Below the pieces are notes generated by a model. That model worked only from the letters and a program-made list of their open reading frames with translations. It made no database searches and had not been told where the DNA came from. Shown piece by piece: positions 1-8,450 of a stretch of 64,000 nucleotides of DNA; positions within the stretch are counted from its first letter, which is position 1; every line of letters starts with the position of its first letter. Where the stretch lies: assembly GCA_016712445.1 (NCBI GenBank), contig JADJRB010000010.1, forward strand, positions 1 through 64,000. Direction: 5' to 3'. This stretch comes from Acidobacteriota bacterium (GTDB taxonomy: Bacteria > Pseudomonadota > Alphaproteobacteria > Caulobacterales > Hyphomonadaceae). The position numbers were made by a program, and so were the translations under genes.

Positions 1-1094
1 GCATCGCCCGCGATCGAAGCCGTAGTTTCGGAAACTGCCCGGCACGCGGTCAGCCTTTGCCGACCGGGTGCTCGGCGGGCAAATTTCTCGAGATCGCCCG
101 ACAAACGAACTCGCCCGGCGCAATATCGACATGGGCACCTTTCCAGACGGTCGTGCAAAAGCGCCCTCGGCGGCATGCGGCTCGCCCAGTCCGTCGAGGG
201 CCGGGGAACACTATGACATCATCCTGCGCTATGACCGGCCTTTCCCGCGAAGACGCCGGCGATCTTGGAAGCGATCCTCGTTGCCAGCACCAACCGGCGC
301 GCATCCCGCTCGGCGACCTGGCCACGCGATCACTTACGCTGAAAGGCCCCGCCAATGATCCGCTCGAGAATGCCCGCCTGACCGGCTGGGTGTTCGTTGA
401 TATAACCGGGCGCGACATGGGCGGCTATGTCGAGGAGGCGCGCGAAGCCAATCGCCGCAGCCGTCGAAGTTGCCGCCGGTTATGCCGTGACCTTCTCTGG
501 CCAGTACGAACAGCTTGCAGAAATGATGCCCGGCTCGCTATCGCGATCCCGGCCGCAGTCGCATGATCTTCCTGCTCCTGATGCTGCATTTTCGGGCGGC
601 TCGACCGGATACTGATCATCATGGCAAGCCTGCCCTTCGGTCTGATCGGCGGCATATGGGCGGTCTGGATCGCAGGCTACCAACCTCTCATCGCCGTGGC
701 CGTCGGGTTCATCGCTCTCGGCGGCATCAGCAGAAACCGCCGTGATCATGCTGCTCTATATCGACGGCGAAGTGCGCCGAGGCCCAGCCCCGGCACATGC
801 CGACCTCTTTGCCGCCATCAGCCCGCGGCGCTGCCATGCGCGTCCGGCCGAAGCTGATGACCGTATTTACGCTGCTGGTAGGGCTCGCCCCGGTCTTCCT
901 GACCGAAGGGCTGGGTTCAGACGTCATGCGCCGGATTGCCCTGCCGATGCTGGGCGGCATGGCCTCACCCTTATCCTCACCTGATCGTCATCCCGGCGAT
1001 CTACTATATCGGACCGGGTTCCAGCTTTCCGCGCGCTGCCGGAGCCAGCACGGATGACGCCCACCTTGACCTAACTGAAACAAAAGGAGACCTG
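1..1094 (+). pseudogene. cusA: Remnant of CusA/CzcA-type heavy-metal RND efflux pump
   Basis: Pieces typical of the C-terminal half of CusA (inner-membrane proton-driven Cu/Ag exporter) appear in order but in changing frames: TGWVFVDITGRDMGGYVEEA near 385-445, an AGYAVTFSGQYEQL block near 475-520, LPFGLIGGIWAVW followed by a membrane stretch at 630-725, MLLYIDGE at 747-770, RVRPKLMTVFTLLVGLAPVF near 838-900, and LIVIPAIYYIGPG near 975-1020. At least six frame changes, plus missing sequence between blocks, mean that no full pump can be made. The start lies before the window. A copper-binding CusF-like gene follows, as in cus operons. The family assignment is strong; the exact metal is inferred. 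Confidence 0.8.
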
Positions 1095-1096
1095 AC

Positions 1097-1581
1097 ATGA
1101 ACACCCGGAACCTGATCACCGCGAGCCTCGCCGCACTCAGCCTCGCCGCCTGCGGCAACCCTCCAGGAAGCCCGCCCGGCCGAAACAATGGCAGCGGAGG
1201 CGCCGATGGAGATGGCGGCCGAGACCGCGCCGACGGAGATGGCCAGTTCTGACTTGTCCAGCGCCGGCGAGCGGATCGGCCGTGCGACGGGCACGATCAA
1301 ATCCGTGGCGGGCCAATCGGACTTCCTGACCATCGATCACGGCCCCATTGACGGCGTTGGCATGGGCGCGATGACTCTTGGTTTCGATATCGCAGGTGAT
1401 GTCGACCTCACTGGATTTTCCGAAGGCGACACCGTCGCGTTCCGAGGTCAAACAAGGCCGCGACGGAGCCTACCGTATCGTGTCGATCTGCAACACGGGG
1501 ACCGAGGGCGCTGATTGCCTGGACACCAAAATCGCACGTCCGGGCAGCCTGAATGAGGGGATTGGACACGGGCGGATTTGA
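1097..1581 (+). pseudogene. cusF: Frameshifted CusF-like copper-binding lipoprotein
   Basis: The gene begins with ATG at 1097 after an AAAGGAG ribosome site and encodes a lipoprotein signal ending LSLAAC. The frame then changes near 1155-1161, where reading continues as LQEARPAETMAAEAP, and again near 1441-1446, where it continues as EVKQGRDGAYRIVSIC. The middle section (GTIKSVAGQSDFLTIDHGPI, then a GMGAMTLGF motif) fits the CusF fold, which hands periplasmic Cu(I)/Ag(I) to the CusCBA pump; the Met-rich MGAM segment sits where the metal ligands occur. It lies directly downstream of the cusA remnant and shares its decay. It could be restored only by correcting two indels. Confidence 0.7.
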
Positions 1582-1960
1582 CTTGTCCGCCACCAGTTTG
1601 ATGAGCCCTCGGATATTTCGATCTGCGAGTGCCTGAGAGACATTCTCATGCGGAAGCAAGCTGGCTTCGACGTTGCGGTCCGCCGACCGCGCCGGCGCTT
1701 CGGTGAGTCCGGCGCCGATTTGGCGTTCCTTCATCTACCAACGGAATCTGGTCGAGTTGGTTCTAAGCAGCGTTTCACTTTGCGAGCGCAGCCATGAAGC
1801 CGGGGCGCGATCTGCAAATGCCAGAGTCATCGCCCAACTGGAGCTCTCTCGACCGTGCGATTCGTGAATCCAGGCCCGCGCTGCCAGACTGATAAAGGTG
1901 CTCGATCCTCAACCTCCAAGGAAACACGACATGAGACCCTAACTTGATCGCGCTCGCGTC
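1582..1960. other. Gap with no recognisable gene
   Basis: No coding region with a recognisable product, RNA gene or clear terminator is visible between the cusF remnant and the DM13 gene. A minus-strand open frame crosses it, but it also overlaps the cusF remnant and resembles nothing I know. An ATG at 1931 followed by TAA after three codons sits in frame with the DM13 gene and may be its original start, now interrupted by a stop. Confidence 0.4.
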
Positions 1961-2352
1961 GTGATCGCCACCGCGGCGCCGGTTATCTTTCTTACTTCGC
2001 CTGCAGCGTATGCGCAGGCTGCATCACCTGAAGGAACGTTCACGAAAGTATCGAAAGCGCTCTCCGGCGGTTGGTCTGTTGTGAAACGGGACGGCAAGTC
2101 TTTTATCGTGTTTGACGACACATTCCGCGCGGCAAACGGGCCAGACCTCAAAGTTTTTCTCTCGCCTCAGTCAATGTCCCAAGTAACCGGTAAGACGGCT
2201 GCCACGGGCGCCGTTAATGTAGGCGTACTGAAGAGAAAACCAAAGGTACGCAGGAGTACGAGATCCCGGTGGGGACTGACCTCTCGAAGTTCAAAAGCGT
2301 ACTTGTCCATTGTGAGGAATTTGCGGTCTTGTGGGGCGGAAGCGACCTTTAA
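1961..2352 (+). pseudogene. Frameshifted DM13-domain exported protein
   Basis: From a GTG at 1961 the frame encodes a signal peptide (ending around AYAQA) and the first part of a DM13 domain (GTFTKVSKALSGGWSVV, then a GPDLKVFLSP block). DM13 proteins are small exported proteins thought to act in redox or electron transfer. Near 2235-2255 the homology jumps frame and continues as YEIPVGTDLSKFKSVLVHC and a terminal FAVLWGGSDL with stop at 2350-2352. The conserved Cys of the VHCEEF motif is therefore out of frame with the start. An in-frame TAA just after an upstream ATG at 1931 may be a second lesion. Confidence 0.7.
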
Positions 2353-2406
2353 AGGCGACACCCGGAGCATCTGATCGTCCTTAGGCAGAACACAGAGACC
2401 TTCGCG

Positions 2407-2441
2407 CAAAAAAGCCGCCCGACGGCACGCACCGGGCGGCT
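2407..2441 (-). terminator. Rho-independent terminator of the parB block
   Basis: On the minus strand, a 9-bp perfect stem (arms 2433-2441 and 2413-2421) is followed by six T residues (2408-2413 as A on the plus strand). It lies about 30 bp beyond the parB stop and would end transcription of the ardA-parB block. Confidence 0.85.
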
Positions 2442-2469
2442 CCATGCAGCCTGAGAGGAGACGAAGAAC

Positions 2470-4237
2470 TCAGGCAGCTGTGGCTTTGCAATTCGATCGC
2501 TCGGCGCCGGATTCGTGCCCACCATCAGTCTCGAACAGTCCGGCGATCCGGTCCCAGGCATCAGCGGGCGGACTGGCTGCGCGCGAGATATGGCGAGTGG
2601 GTGGCACCTGCATCCAACCCGGCATCCATGCGCTGTCGAGCGAGGTCTCGCGGGCAACGAGCGCTTCTGCCAGCTGCGCCTTCTGCGCCTTGGCAGTGGC
2701 GCCCTCTGCCTCGCGCGCAGTCTCTGGCGAAACGGCGTCTGCGATAAAAGCGTTGATTACGCGCTTGTCGCGCAGCAGGTCAAAGAACGCCTCGTCAGGT
2801 TTCCAGAACTCTGCCGGGTCAGTGCTGCAAGTCTGCAGCACGGCCTCGACAGTGGGCCCGCCGGACTCAAGCGTCTCGGCCATCGCCAGCGCCATCACTT
2901 GCATCACTTCGGCATCAGACATCGCCAGCAACGCGGCGTAAGTCTCGCATAGATGATAAGCATCGCCGCTACGGCGCGGCACCGGCGCACTGAGCGCCTC
3001 GAACAGGGTCTCCACGCCCTCCCGCGCGGTGACAAGTTCGGCGACAGCAGACCCGCCTCGACGCTCGAAAGCGTCGCTTCCTTCACTGCGCCCGGCGAAT
3101 GCAGGCGCACGTTCCAGAGTGATGAGCCGCACAGTGCATGCGCCGCCATCAAACGCATTGCGATGGCCGGATTTCTGATCAGGCTTGCCTGCGCGGCGGC
3201 GTGCCTGTGCAAGCCGATATAGTCCGCCATCGGACCCGACATTTCGGGCCGCGTTTCGGTTTTCGGCGCCGCTTCGCCACTGGCCGTGGCCGTCCTGGAC
3301 TTGCGCGCCTCAGCCGCTTTGAGCCAACCTTCATGGAAGGTCACGGTCCCGTCATGGCGCTGCTCGATAATGATCTTGCCGCCCTGCTTCTTGGTCGTCT
3401 GGACGTATTCCCAGCACTGGAACCAGACGCCCCGTTCCAGAAGGACCACGCCAGTCCAGCCGCGCTGCCGGTAGCCTTCGGCTCGCTCGGTGATCGCGGC
3501 GTCCTGAGCCCCCCAGAACGCGGCGGCATCAGCAAAGACGGCCGCCTCACCGAACAGGTCCGCTGTCACCGCGCCGGTGTAACCGTCTAGGTCGAACAGC
3601 GCCTTGTCGGTGGTGATTGCACTCCCGCCGGTCACCCAGGCGCGGCAGGCCCGGCCCATCGGGGCGCGCTCGGTCTCGCTGTTCCAGAGCTTCAGCCAAT
3701 CCGCCTGCTGGGCGGGCGTGGCCAGTGTCAGTGCCCGGACGGTTTCGCCGTCAATGTCTTCCTCCGCATAGAGCTTGCGGATCGGAGCGCTGAGCGCGGC
3801 CAGCGCCAGCACCCGGCGCACGTGCAGTTCGGTGACACCGAAGAAGCCCGCGATGTCCGCCACCGCTCTGGCTTCCTCATGCAGTTTCCGGAAGGCCGCG
3901 AACTGCTCCATTTCCGTGGCAGGCAGGCGGGCCACATTCTCGATGATCGAGGCTTCAATCGCAGAGGCCGCGTCCTCTTCCTGCATCACGGCGCAGGGCA
4001 CCAGCGGATCGCTGCCGCTCTCCTTGGCGATCTGCTGGAGCGCAAGAACCGGCGCCGTCCGGCGACGACGCCATAGCCTTCACCTTCCCGCCGGACGAGC
4101 AGTGTCTGGCGGACACCCTTCTCACGGATGGACGGCAGGATGTCGGAGACATCCGGCGCCTTGCGGCCATGGCGCATGTTGAGTTTGGAAATGCTGAGCT
4201 TGCTGAGCTCGATATGGATCAGATCAGGTTGTGACAT
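2470..4237 (-). pseudogene. parB: ParB/Spo0J-type partition protein, two frameshifts
   Basis: The start is ATG at 4237, preceded by AGGAG. The N-terminus carries ParB-family features: IELSKLSISKLNMR, an IREKGVRQTLLVR segment and the GVVAGRRRF box that binds CTP in this family. The frame breaks near 4045; the correct continuation (LALQQIAKESGSDPLVPC) leads into ASIIENVARLPATEMEQF and an HTH (VADIAGFFGVTELHVRRVLAL). A second break lies near 3060-3090, after which a C-terminal tail runs to the stop at 2470. Intact relatives on alphaproteobacterial plasmids and ICEs are about 600-700 aa and sit near ardA. Function, if any remained, would be element maintenance or regulation. Confidence 0.8.
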
Positions 4238-4248
4238 GGGGTAACTCC

Positions 4249-4500
4249 TCAGAATGGAAACAGGTGTGGGGGCGCAAGGGCAAGGCCCAGCCGCCACGGC
4301 GGCAGGTGCCAGTTGATCGGCACGAAAGGCGCGCCGAAGTAATCGAGCGAAGCATCCGCTGCGCTGGCGCCGAGATCGAAATCCCGGATCCTCACGTTCG
4401 GGCAGCGACCCTCAACCCAGATGGCCGTGACAAAGCCCTGCTCGATGTCGAGCGCCAGCGACGGGCGCGGGCCGAGCAAATGTTCGAAGATGTCCGGCAT
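4249..4500 (-). CDS. Conserved ICE/plasmid hypothetical protein (83 aa)
   Basis: This small protein starts at ATG 4500, which overlaps the TGA stop of the upstream 156-aa gene (TGATG), so the two are probably translationally coupled. It ends 11 bp before the parB start. The sequence begins MPDIFEHLLGPRPSLALDIE and has a proline- and aromatic-rich end (INWHLPPWRLGLAL). There is no signal peptide or membrane segment and I recognise no domain. Its position between ardA and parB suggests a role in establishment or maintenance of the element. Confidence 0.6.
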   Translation of the reverse strand: MPDIFEHLLGPRPSLALDIEQGFVTAIWVEGRCPNVRIRDFDLGASAADASLDYFGAPFVPINWHLPPWRLGLALAPPHLFPF

Positions 4501-4970
4501 CACGCGCGCTCCAGAGTGTCGGCATGGCGGGCGAGCCGCGCGAGCGTTTCCCGGGCCACAGCGATGGCCTCCGGGAGCAGTTCGTTCGCGACCTTGTTGG
4601 GGTAGCTGTTATTCGTCCCCGGATAATTAGCCTCGATGCCCCATAGGCTCGCCGCATGCGGCGCGAGGTCTACGCCGTCGAGCGATACGCTGAGCACGAT
4701 CCCGCAATAGAACCAGTCGCCCTTGCGCCAGCCTTCCATCACGGCTTCGGCCCTAGCCTGCGCCTCGGCGAACCGCTGCCGCAACCCATTGCCCGGTCCG
4801 ATGAACCCCGGAGCGTTCGCATAGAGCGAGGGCCAGAAACCGTCCTGGCGCTGATCTGGTGCGTCCGGACAATCGTCAGGCACAACCTGCGCCAAGACGG
4901 TGAACGGCCCGGCTTCGCAGGTAATGACATCGCCGGGGCAGATAAAAGATGAGAAGCGGTCGGTGAACAT
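4500..4970 (-). CDS. Conserved ICE/plasmid hypothetical protein (156 aa)
   Basis: ATG 4970 is chosen because GGGAGGG lies 8 bases upstream; a GTG at 4988 would overlap the ardA stop but lacks such a site. The protein begins MFTDRFSSFICPGDVITCEA, and has a Cys/Asp-rich N-terminus and an alanine-rich helical C-terminus (LPEAIAVARETLARLARHAD). It is probably cytoplasmic. I do not recognise a named family, but the order ardA - this gene - small gene - parB recurs in my knowledge of alphaproteobacterial conjugative elements. It could be an anti-defence or regulatory gene because of its place next to ardA. Confidence 0.65.
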   Translation of the reverse strand: MFTDRFSSFICPGDVITCEAGPFTVLAQVVPDDCPDAPDQRQDGFWPSLYANAPGFIGPGNGLRQRFAEAQARAEAVMEGWRKGDWFYCGIVLSVSLDGVDLAPHAASLWGIEANYPGTNNSYPNKVANELLPEAIAVARETLARLARHADTLERA

Positions 4971-4984
4971 CACTGCGCCCTCCC

Positions 4985-5551
4985 TCACCGCGACCAGAAG
5001 ACGTGGACTTCGTCGAAGCCCGTCTGGAACACCATGATCTCGCCGTTCAGCGCCATGTCGCGGGCGAGTGCCTGCCAGTCGATATAGTAGCTGAGGCTCT
5101 CGGGAATCGCGGTGCCGAGTTCGGTGTGAAGCTCGTCGGCGAAGTCGGCGGCGCTGCGGTACTCGCCTGCATAGTCCTCGAACGCGGCACGTGCCTGTTC
5201 AAGGTCGCTGCCGTAGTGGCCATAGATGCGGGCAGCGAGTTCGCCATACTCGCCGATGAACTCGGCCAGCTCGCACACGGTCTCGAAAGAGGCGTATTCG
5301 GAAAGGTGCACACCTTCGAAGCCTTCATAATCGTGGATCGCCCATTCTTCGGCATCTGGCTCCGGGCTGGCGCGCAGCATCGCCGAAACGTCGCGCCAGA
5401 TTTCGTCCGGCGTTGTGGCATCGATCCAACGCCCGTGCAGGCGTCCGTTGTTGTAAGCTGCAAGGCACGCCACGTAGATGCGTGGCCTATCCTGAAGGGT
5501 TGGCGCACCCGCAGTTCCAAGGGGTGCAACGGTCGTGGGTTGGTCAATCAT
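4985..5551 (-). CDS. ardA: Antirestriction protein ArdA
   Basis: ArdA proteins are acidic DNA mimics that bind type I restriction-modification enzymes and protect incoming DNA. This 188-aa protein starts at ATG 5551 with GAGGAG upstream. It shows the family pattern: RIYVACLAAYNNGRLHGRWI near residue 25, an acidic EEWAIHDYEGFEG segment, an ELAEFIGEYGELAARIYGHYG helix pair, and a C-terminal YIDWQALARDM followed by EVHVFWSR. Glu and Asp are very frequent, as expected for DNA mimicry. It heads a minus-strand block with two unknown genes and parB, and a long nested hairpin lies 47 bp upstream. The gene is intact while parB is broken. Confidence 0.92.
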   Translation of the reverse strand: MIDQPTTVAPLGTAGAPTLQDRPRIYVACLAAYNNGRLHGRWIDATTPDEIWRDVSAMLRASPEPDAEEWAIHDYEGFEGVHLSEYASFETVCELAEFIGEYGELAARIYGHYGSDLEQARAAFEDYAGEYRSAADFADELHTELGTAIPESLSYYIDWQALARDMALNGEIMVFQTGFDEVHVFWSR

Positions 5552-5597
5552 GTCTGTCTCCTCTCGCCGCACCTGCGATGATCCTCCGCTGACGGGG

Positions 5598-5745
5598 GTG
5601 GGCGGCGAGAAGGCGCTTGGCCAGAGCGCACAAGGGCGCCGCGCAAGGGGAAGCTGTAGGTAGGACGCCTACGGATGGTTTAAGGTGATCAAGTCCCGCC
5701 CCCTTGCGCGACGACCGCGCTCTGGCAAACGCGCCGTCCGCCCAC
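5598..5745 (-). promoter_or_regulatory. Large nested stem-loop upstream of ardA
   Basis: Four nested complementary blocks are visible: 5598-5605 with 5738-5745 (8 bp), 5612-5616 with 5731-5735 (5 bp), 5621-5629 with 5717-5725 (9 bp), and 5641-5650 with 5700-5709 (10 bp). A small 5-bp hairpin (5656-5672) sits inside. Together they would fold a roughly 150-nt single strand into one long imperfect hairpin between hipA and ardA. Long hairpins ahead of ardA in leading regions of conjugative elements can act as single-stranded-DNA promoters (Frpo type); an origin of transfer or leader RNA is also possible. The function is inferred. Confidence 0.5.
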
Positions 5746-5855
5746 CGCCGGCTGTGGAGGAAATCCGTTGAGGCAGAGGAAGACCTGGGCAGGCCGAAGC
5801 CTCACGCTGGCGCCTGACAGGGTCTCGGGGGTCTGCCAGACAGCTCGCGCGTCGA

Positions 5856-7145
5856 TCAGCCGCCCTGGCTGTCAACGCCTTCAGGCATATCGGACAGGTC
5901 GTCCGGTTCGTCCGCGCCCGCATTGAAGCGGACGGTTGTCACGCGCGCAGCGATTTCGTTGCAGAAGGTATCCAGAAGCATGCCCTTTCCGGCCGGCATG
6001 GCGATCACGTCTTGCCGGGCACCTTGAAGCTCAGCAGCGATCCTGTCGCAGAGCGCGACCACGCGGCGCAGAACCGCCGGTGCAGACAGGCCCGCCGCTT
6101 CTGCAAGACGCTGCCAATGGCGCCTGAATATGTACCTGCCCCGCCTCTGACCACCTACCGATTGTGCGTGGTTCTCGGTGATGTTGGCCCAGGCAAGGCC
6201 CGACATCAGATCATAGAGCGGCGCGAGTTCGACGCGGCCCGCTTGCAGCAGGACCGAGTAATTCTTCGCATGAGAGTCGACGTTACCGATGGCGATATTG
6301 AAGATGACAGCGTCGAGAAACCGGTTTGTGTCCCGGGCGGTCATGTGTTCGCGGATGAGGGCAAACATCTCGGCAAGTGACGGCCCCGGGATGCCGGTTT
6401 GGTTGTGTTCGTACTTGGCGCCGGGCGGACGGCCGAGGGCCTGGCAGAAGTCTTCCTGATGGATCCGGCGCACCGCGTCTTCATTCCGTACACGGTCGTA
6501 TCGTGTGACGAGCAGATAGCTTCGATCGCCGGCAGTCCCGGTGGTAGCCTCAGCGACATTTAACCCGCAGCGGCGTGCGAGCTGCATGCAAAGCGCTTCG
6601 TTCTGGACGCTACCGGGGAGATTTGCATTGTCCGGCTTCAGGATATGGGTCGAGGCAGCTCCATTAACCGGGATCGCGAAGGCGTCGTTTTCGAACACGA
6701 CGGGAAGTTTTTCCTGCGCGCCGGCAAGGCTCATGGCCACGCCTGCGTCGCCGACGAGGAAGGGCTTTGCGGGCAATTCGTTCAGGATACGCTCAAGCGC
6801 GGCTTCGTCCCGGATCGGCTCGTTCCGGGCGAGGCCGTCCGGCGCGCGGATCGACAGCGCTCCGGCAAGATCTCCCCCCGAGGCGGTGATGAGGGCCAGG
6901 ACATCTTCGGCAGACGCCCCGAGTGCACGGGTTAGGGCGCGAAGAGGCGCGCCTTCAGGCAGGAGGTTCATGAGCCAGGGCAGAATGACGTCCGGTCCCC
7001 ACTCCCGGGCTGAAAGCGGCATCGACAGGGACAGGGGAAAGTGAGCCGGGCTTTTCAGCCAGGCTGCGTCATAGACGAAGGCCGTTTCGCCCAGACGGGT
7101 CTCTATGGCCCCGGCAATGACGCCGTCTGCATACACATCTGGCAT
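5856..7145 (-). CDS. hipA: HipA-family serine/threonine kinase toxin
   Basis: HipA toxins phosphorylate translation factors (GltX in E. coli) and cause growth arrest and persistence; HipB neutralises them. The 429-aa protein has the N-terminal HipA domain (DGVIAGAIETRLGETAFVYD, LLPEGAPLR) and a kinase core with SLAGAQEKLPVV near residue 140, THILKPDNANLPGSV near 167-180, the catalytic IGNVDSHAKN near 286-295 and LAPLYDLMSGLAW. All expected catalytic residues are present, so it is likely active. Its ATG overlaps the hipB stop by one base (TGATG). A proline/acid-rich tail ends the protein. As an ICE-borne pair it probably serves as an addiction module. Confidence 0.93.
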   Translation of the reverse strand: MPDVYADGVIAGAIETRLGETAFVYDAAWLKSPAHFPLSLSMPLSAREWGPDVILPWLMNLLPEGAPLRALTRALGASAEDVLALITASGGDLAGALSIRAPDGLARNEPIRDEAALERILNELPAKPFLVGDAGVAMSLAGAQEKLPVVFENDAFAIPVNGAASTHILKPDNANLPGSVQNEALCMQLARRCGLNVAEATTGTAGDRSYLLVTRYDRVRNEDAVRRIHQEDFCQALGRPPGAKYEHNQTGIPGPSLAEMFALIREHMTARDTNRFLDAVIFNIAIGNVDSHAKNYSVLLQAGRVELAPLYDLMSGLAWANITENHAQSVGGQRRGRYIFRRHWQRLAEAAGLSAPAVLRRVVALCDRIAAELQGARQDVIAMPAGKGMLLDTFCNEIAARVTTVRFNAGADEPDDLSDMPEGVDSQGG

Positions 7146-7372
7146 CAGGCGTCACGCGCGCCGGTGAGGCCTGACACGTCTTCCAGCCGCACGCCTGCAG
7201 CGCGCGCCGCCGCGAGCGCCTTGCCAAGCTGCGCCGTGGGCTTGCCCGCCTCAAGCTCAACAATGAACCTCTCGCCAACATTGACCGCGAGCGCAAGCTC
7301 GCGCTGCGTGATGCCAAGCGCCTTGCGGGCTGTCGCCACCAGCTGTCCGAACTCTTTGGCCGTTGTTATCAT
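7145..7372 (-). CDS. hipB: HipB-type antitoxin, XRE-family repressor
   Basis: The 75-aa protein is almost entirely a helix-turn-helix: GQLVATARKALGITQRELAL followed by NVGERFIVELEAGKPTAQLG, a standard XRE/Cro fold. HipB dimers bind operators upstream of their own operon and hold HipA inactive. The start at ATG 7372 follows GGAAGGTG. Three copies of a 14-bp near-palindrome lie upstream, the nearest overlapping the ribosome site, so strong autorepression is expected. Coupling to hipA through a one-base overlap keeps the two products balanced. Confidence 0.92.
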   Translation of the reverse strand: MITTAKEFGQLVATARKALGITQRELALAVNVGERFIVELEAGKPTAQLGKALAAARAAGVRLEDVSGLTGARDA

Positions 7373-7380
7373 GCATCACC

Positions 7381-7394
7381 TTCCCGATCGGGAA
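7381..7394. promoter_or_regulatory. hipBA operator O1 (perfect palindrome)
   Basis: TTCCCGATCGGGAA is a perfect 14-bp palindrome beginning 9 bases upstream of the hipB start codon and overlapping its ribosome site. A repressor bound here would block both promoter clearance and translation start access. Confidence 0.8.
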
Positions 7395-7430
7395 GATATT
7401 GACAGGGAAGCGTTACCACAAGCCTAATTC

Positions 7431-7444
7431 TTCCCGATCGGTAA
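7431..7444. promoter_or_regulatory. hipBA operator O2
   Basis: TTCCCGATCGGTAA differs from O1 at one base and begins exactly 50 bp from it. The bases after the core (GAAATA) resemble those after O1 and O3. Confidence 0.8.
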
Positions 7445-7480
7445 GAAATAGACTGATCCTCGGCCGAAACGAACCAATAC

Positions 7481-7494
7481 TTCCCGATCGGTAA
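7481..7494. promoter_or_regulatory. hipBA operator O3
   Basis: This is identical to O2 over 14 bp, again exactly 50 bp further on, and is followed by GATATG. The even spacing, close to five helical turns, would put three HipB dimers on nearly the same face of the DNA. Confidence 0.8.
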
Positions 7495-7591
7495 GATATG
7501 AGCGAAACAGGCCTTGCGTGGAGCCCACCTGGTGCAAACGGCGTTCGCGCGCCAGATGGCCCACTAGCGCTGCGCCCTCGACGCCCGGACG

Positions 7592-7627
7592 TATCCTTTA
7601 ATTGCGATGAGCCGCTATTAAAGGATA
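7592..7627. repeat. Perfect 11-bp inverted repeat with 14-bp spacer
   Basis: TATCCTTTAAT (7592-7602) is repeated in inverted form as ATTAAAGGATA (7617-7627). The AT-rich arms stand out in a GC-rich stretch with no gene. The geometry fits a site for a dimeric DNA-binding protein or a recombinase core; it is not a terminator, since no T-run follows. No binding protein can be named. The rest of the 7495-7806 interval holds nothing else that I recognise. Confidence 0.6.
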
Positions 7628-7806
7628 AACCTGTCCACAGAAGGTCGGTCGCCTGTCGGCCCTAAGCGGCGCGCCCGCGACAGCATGCTGAACATGCGCC
7701 GTTCGGTTTGCATCTTGGCCTGACGGGCTCCCATGGCCCCGACGCTGCGGCACCGGCCTCTAAGGACTCGCGCGCCTTGCCCGAATCTTTCCATGACGGA
7801 TGTGTC

Positions 7807-8214
7807 ATGGCGCTACACATTCGCGATTTCCGTCAAAGCGACGCGGCAGGGCTCTCCCGGCTGAGCGAGACCGGGCACCTGCTCGGCGCCTTGCCCGCAC
7901 GTGACGCTGGAGTGCATACCCTCGCCGGCCTCCGCGACGACCAACTCGCAGGCGCGATCTGGCTGAGCCTGGATGGCGAAACAGGCATGATCCCGGCCAT
8001 TCTCGTGGTCCATACTTCCAGTTGGCAATCGGACGTGCGCGAACTCATTGCAGAAGCAAGCCTCTGGCATGCTTCACGCGGCGCAGCCCGCATCGCGCTC
8101 CCCATCATCCCGCAGGACAAGGATCTGCTTTCCGGACTGCTCGATATGCAGTTCAAGGCCGACGACCGCGCAGGGATTATGCAGCGGACAATGCAGGTTC
8201 GCAGCGCCGCCTGA
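7807..8214 (+). CDS. Putative GNAT-like acetyltransferase (135 aa)
   Basis: ATG 7807 is preferred because the protein then begins MALHIRDFRQSDAAGLSRL, a typical first strand and helix of GNAT N-acetyltransferases; upstream codons in the same frame look non-coding. A central strand (GAIWLSLDGETGMIPAILVV) and a helix with HASRGAARIALPIIPQD match the fold weakly, and the acetyl-CoA binding loop (Q/R-x-x-G-x-A) is not obvious. No strong ribosome site is visible. It stands alone between hipBA and the FseA-like gene. Substrate unknown; the family call is tentative. Confidence 0.5.
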   Translation: MALHIRDFRQSDAAGLSRLSETGHLLGALPARDAGVHTLAGLRDDQLAGAIWLSLDGETGMIPAILVVHTSSWQSDVRELIAEASLWHASRGAARIALPIIPQDKDLLSGLLDMQFKADDRAGIMQRTMQVRSAA

Positions 8215-8450
8215 ACCCGGCTTCCGATCAAGCGCCCGCGACCCCTCTGGCCGCAATCGCTCAGATACCTTCAATCTCAACGACACCTGCGGACAGTGGG
8301 AAGTGCGCGGCGCGCGCGTCCGCCGGCGAGTCCCAGCCGCAGGGCCTCAAGACGAACAACCGGATCCTCAGTGAGCCTCGCCGGGCAGGCGGTCAGGCCG
8401 GACAGACCCGCGCGCCTGCGCGGGCGGACCGCGGAGAAGCTGGGACTTTT

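Noticed and set aside
7381..7494. Three regular repeats as a small CRISPR array
   Set aside because: Repeats are 14-bp palindromes with 36-bp spacers overlapping the hipB leader, no cas genes nearby; operator function is far more likely.
7592..7627. A dif/Xer recombination site
   Set aside because: The 14-bp spacer and sequence do not fit the 11-6-11 XerC/XerD layout.
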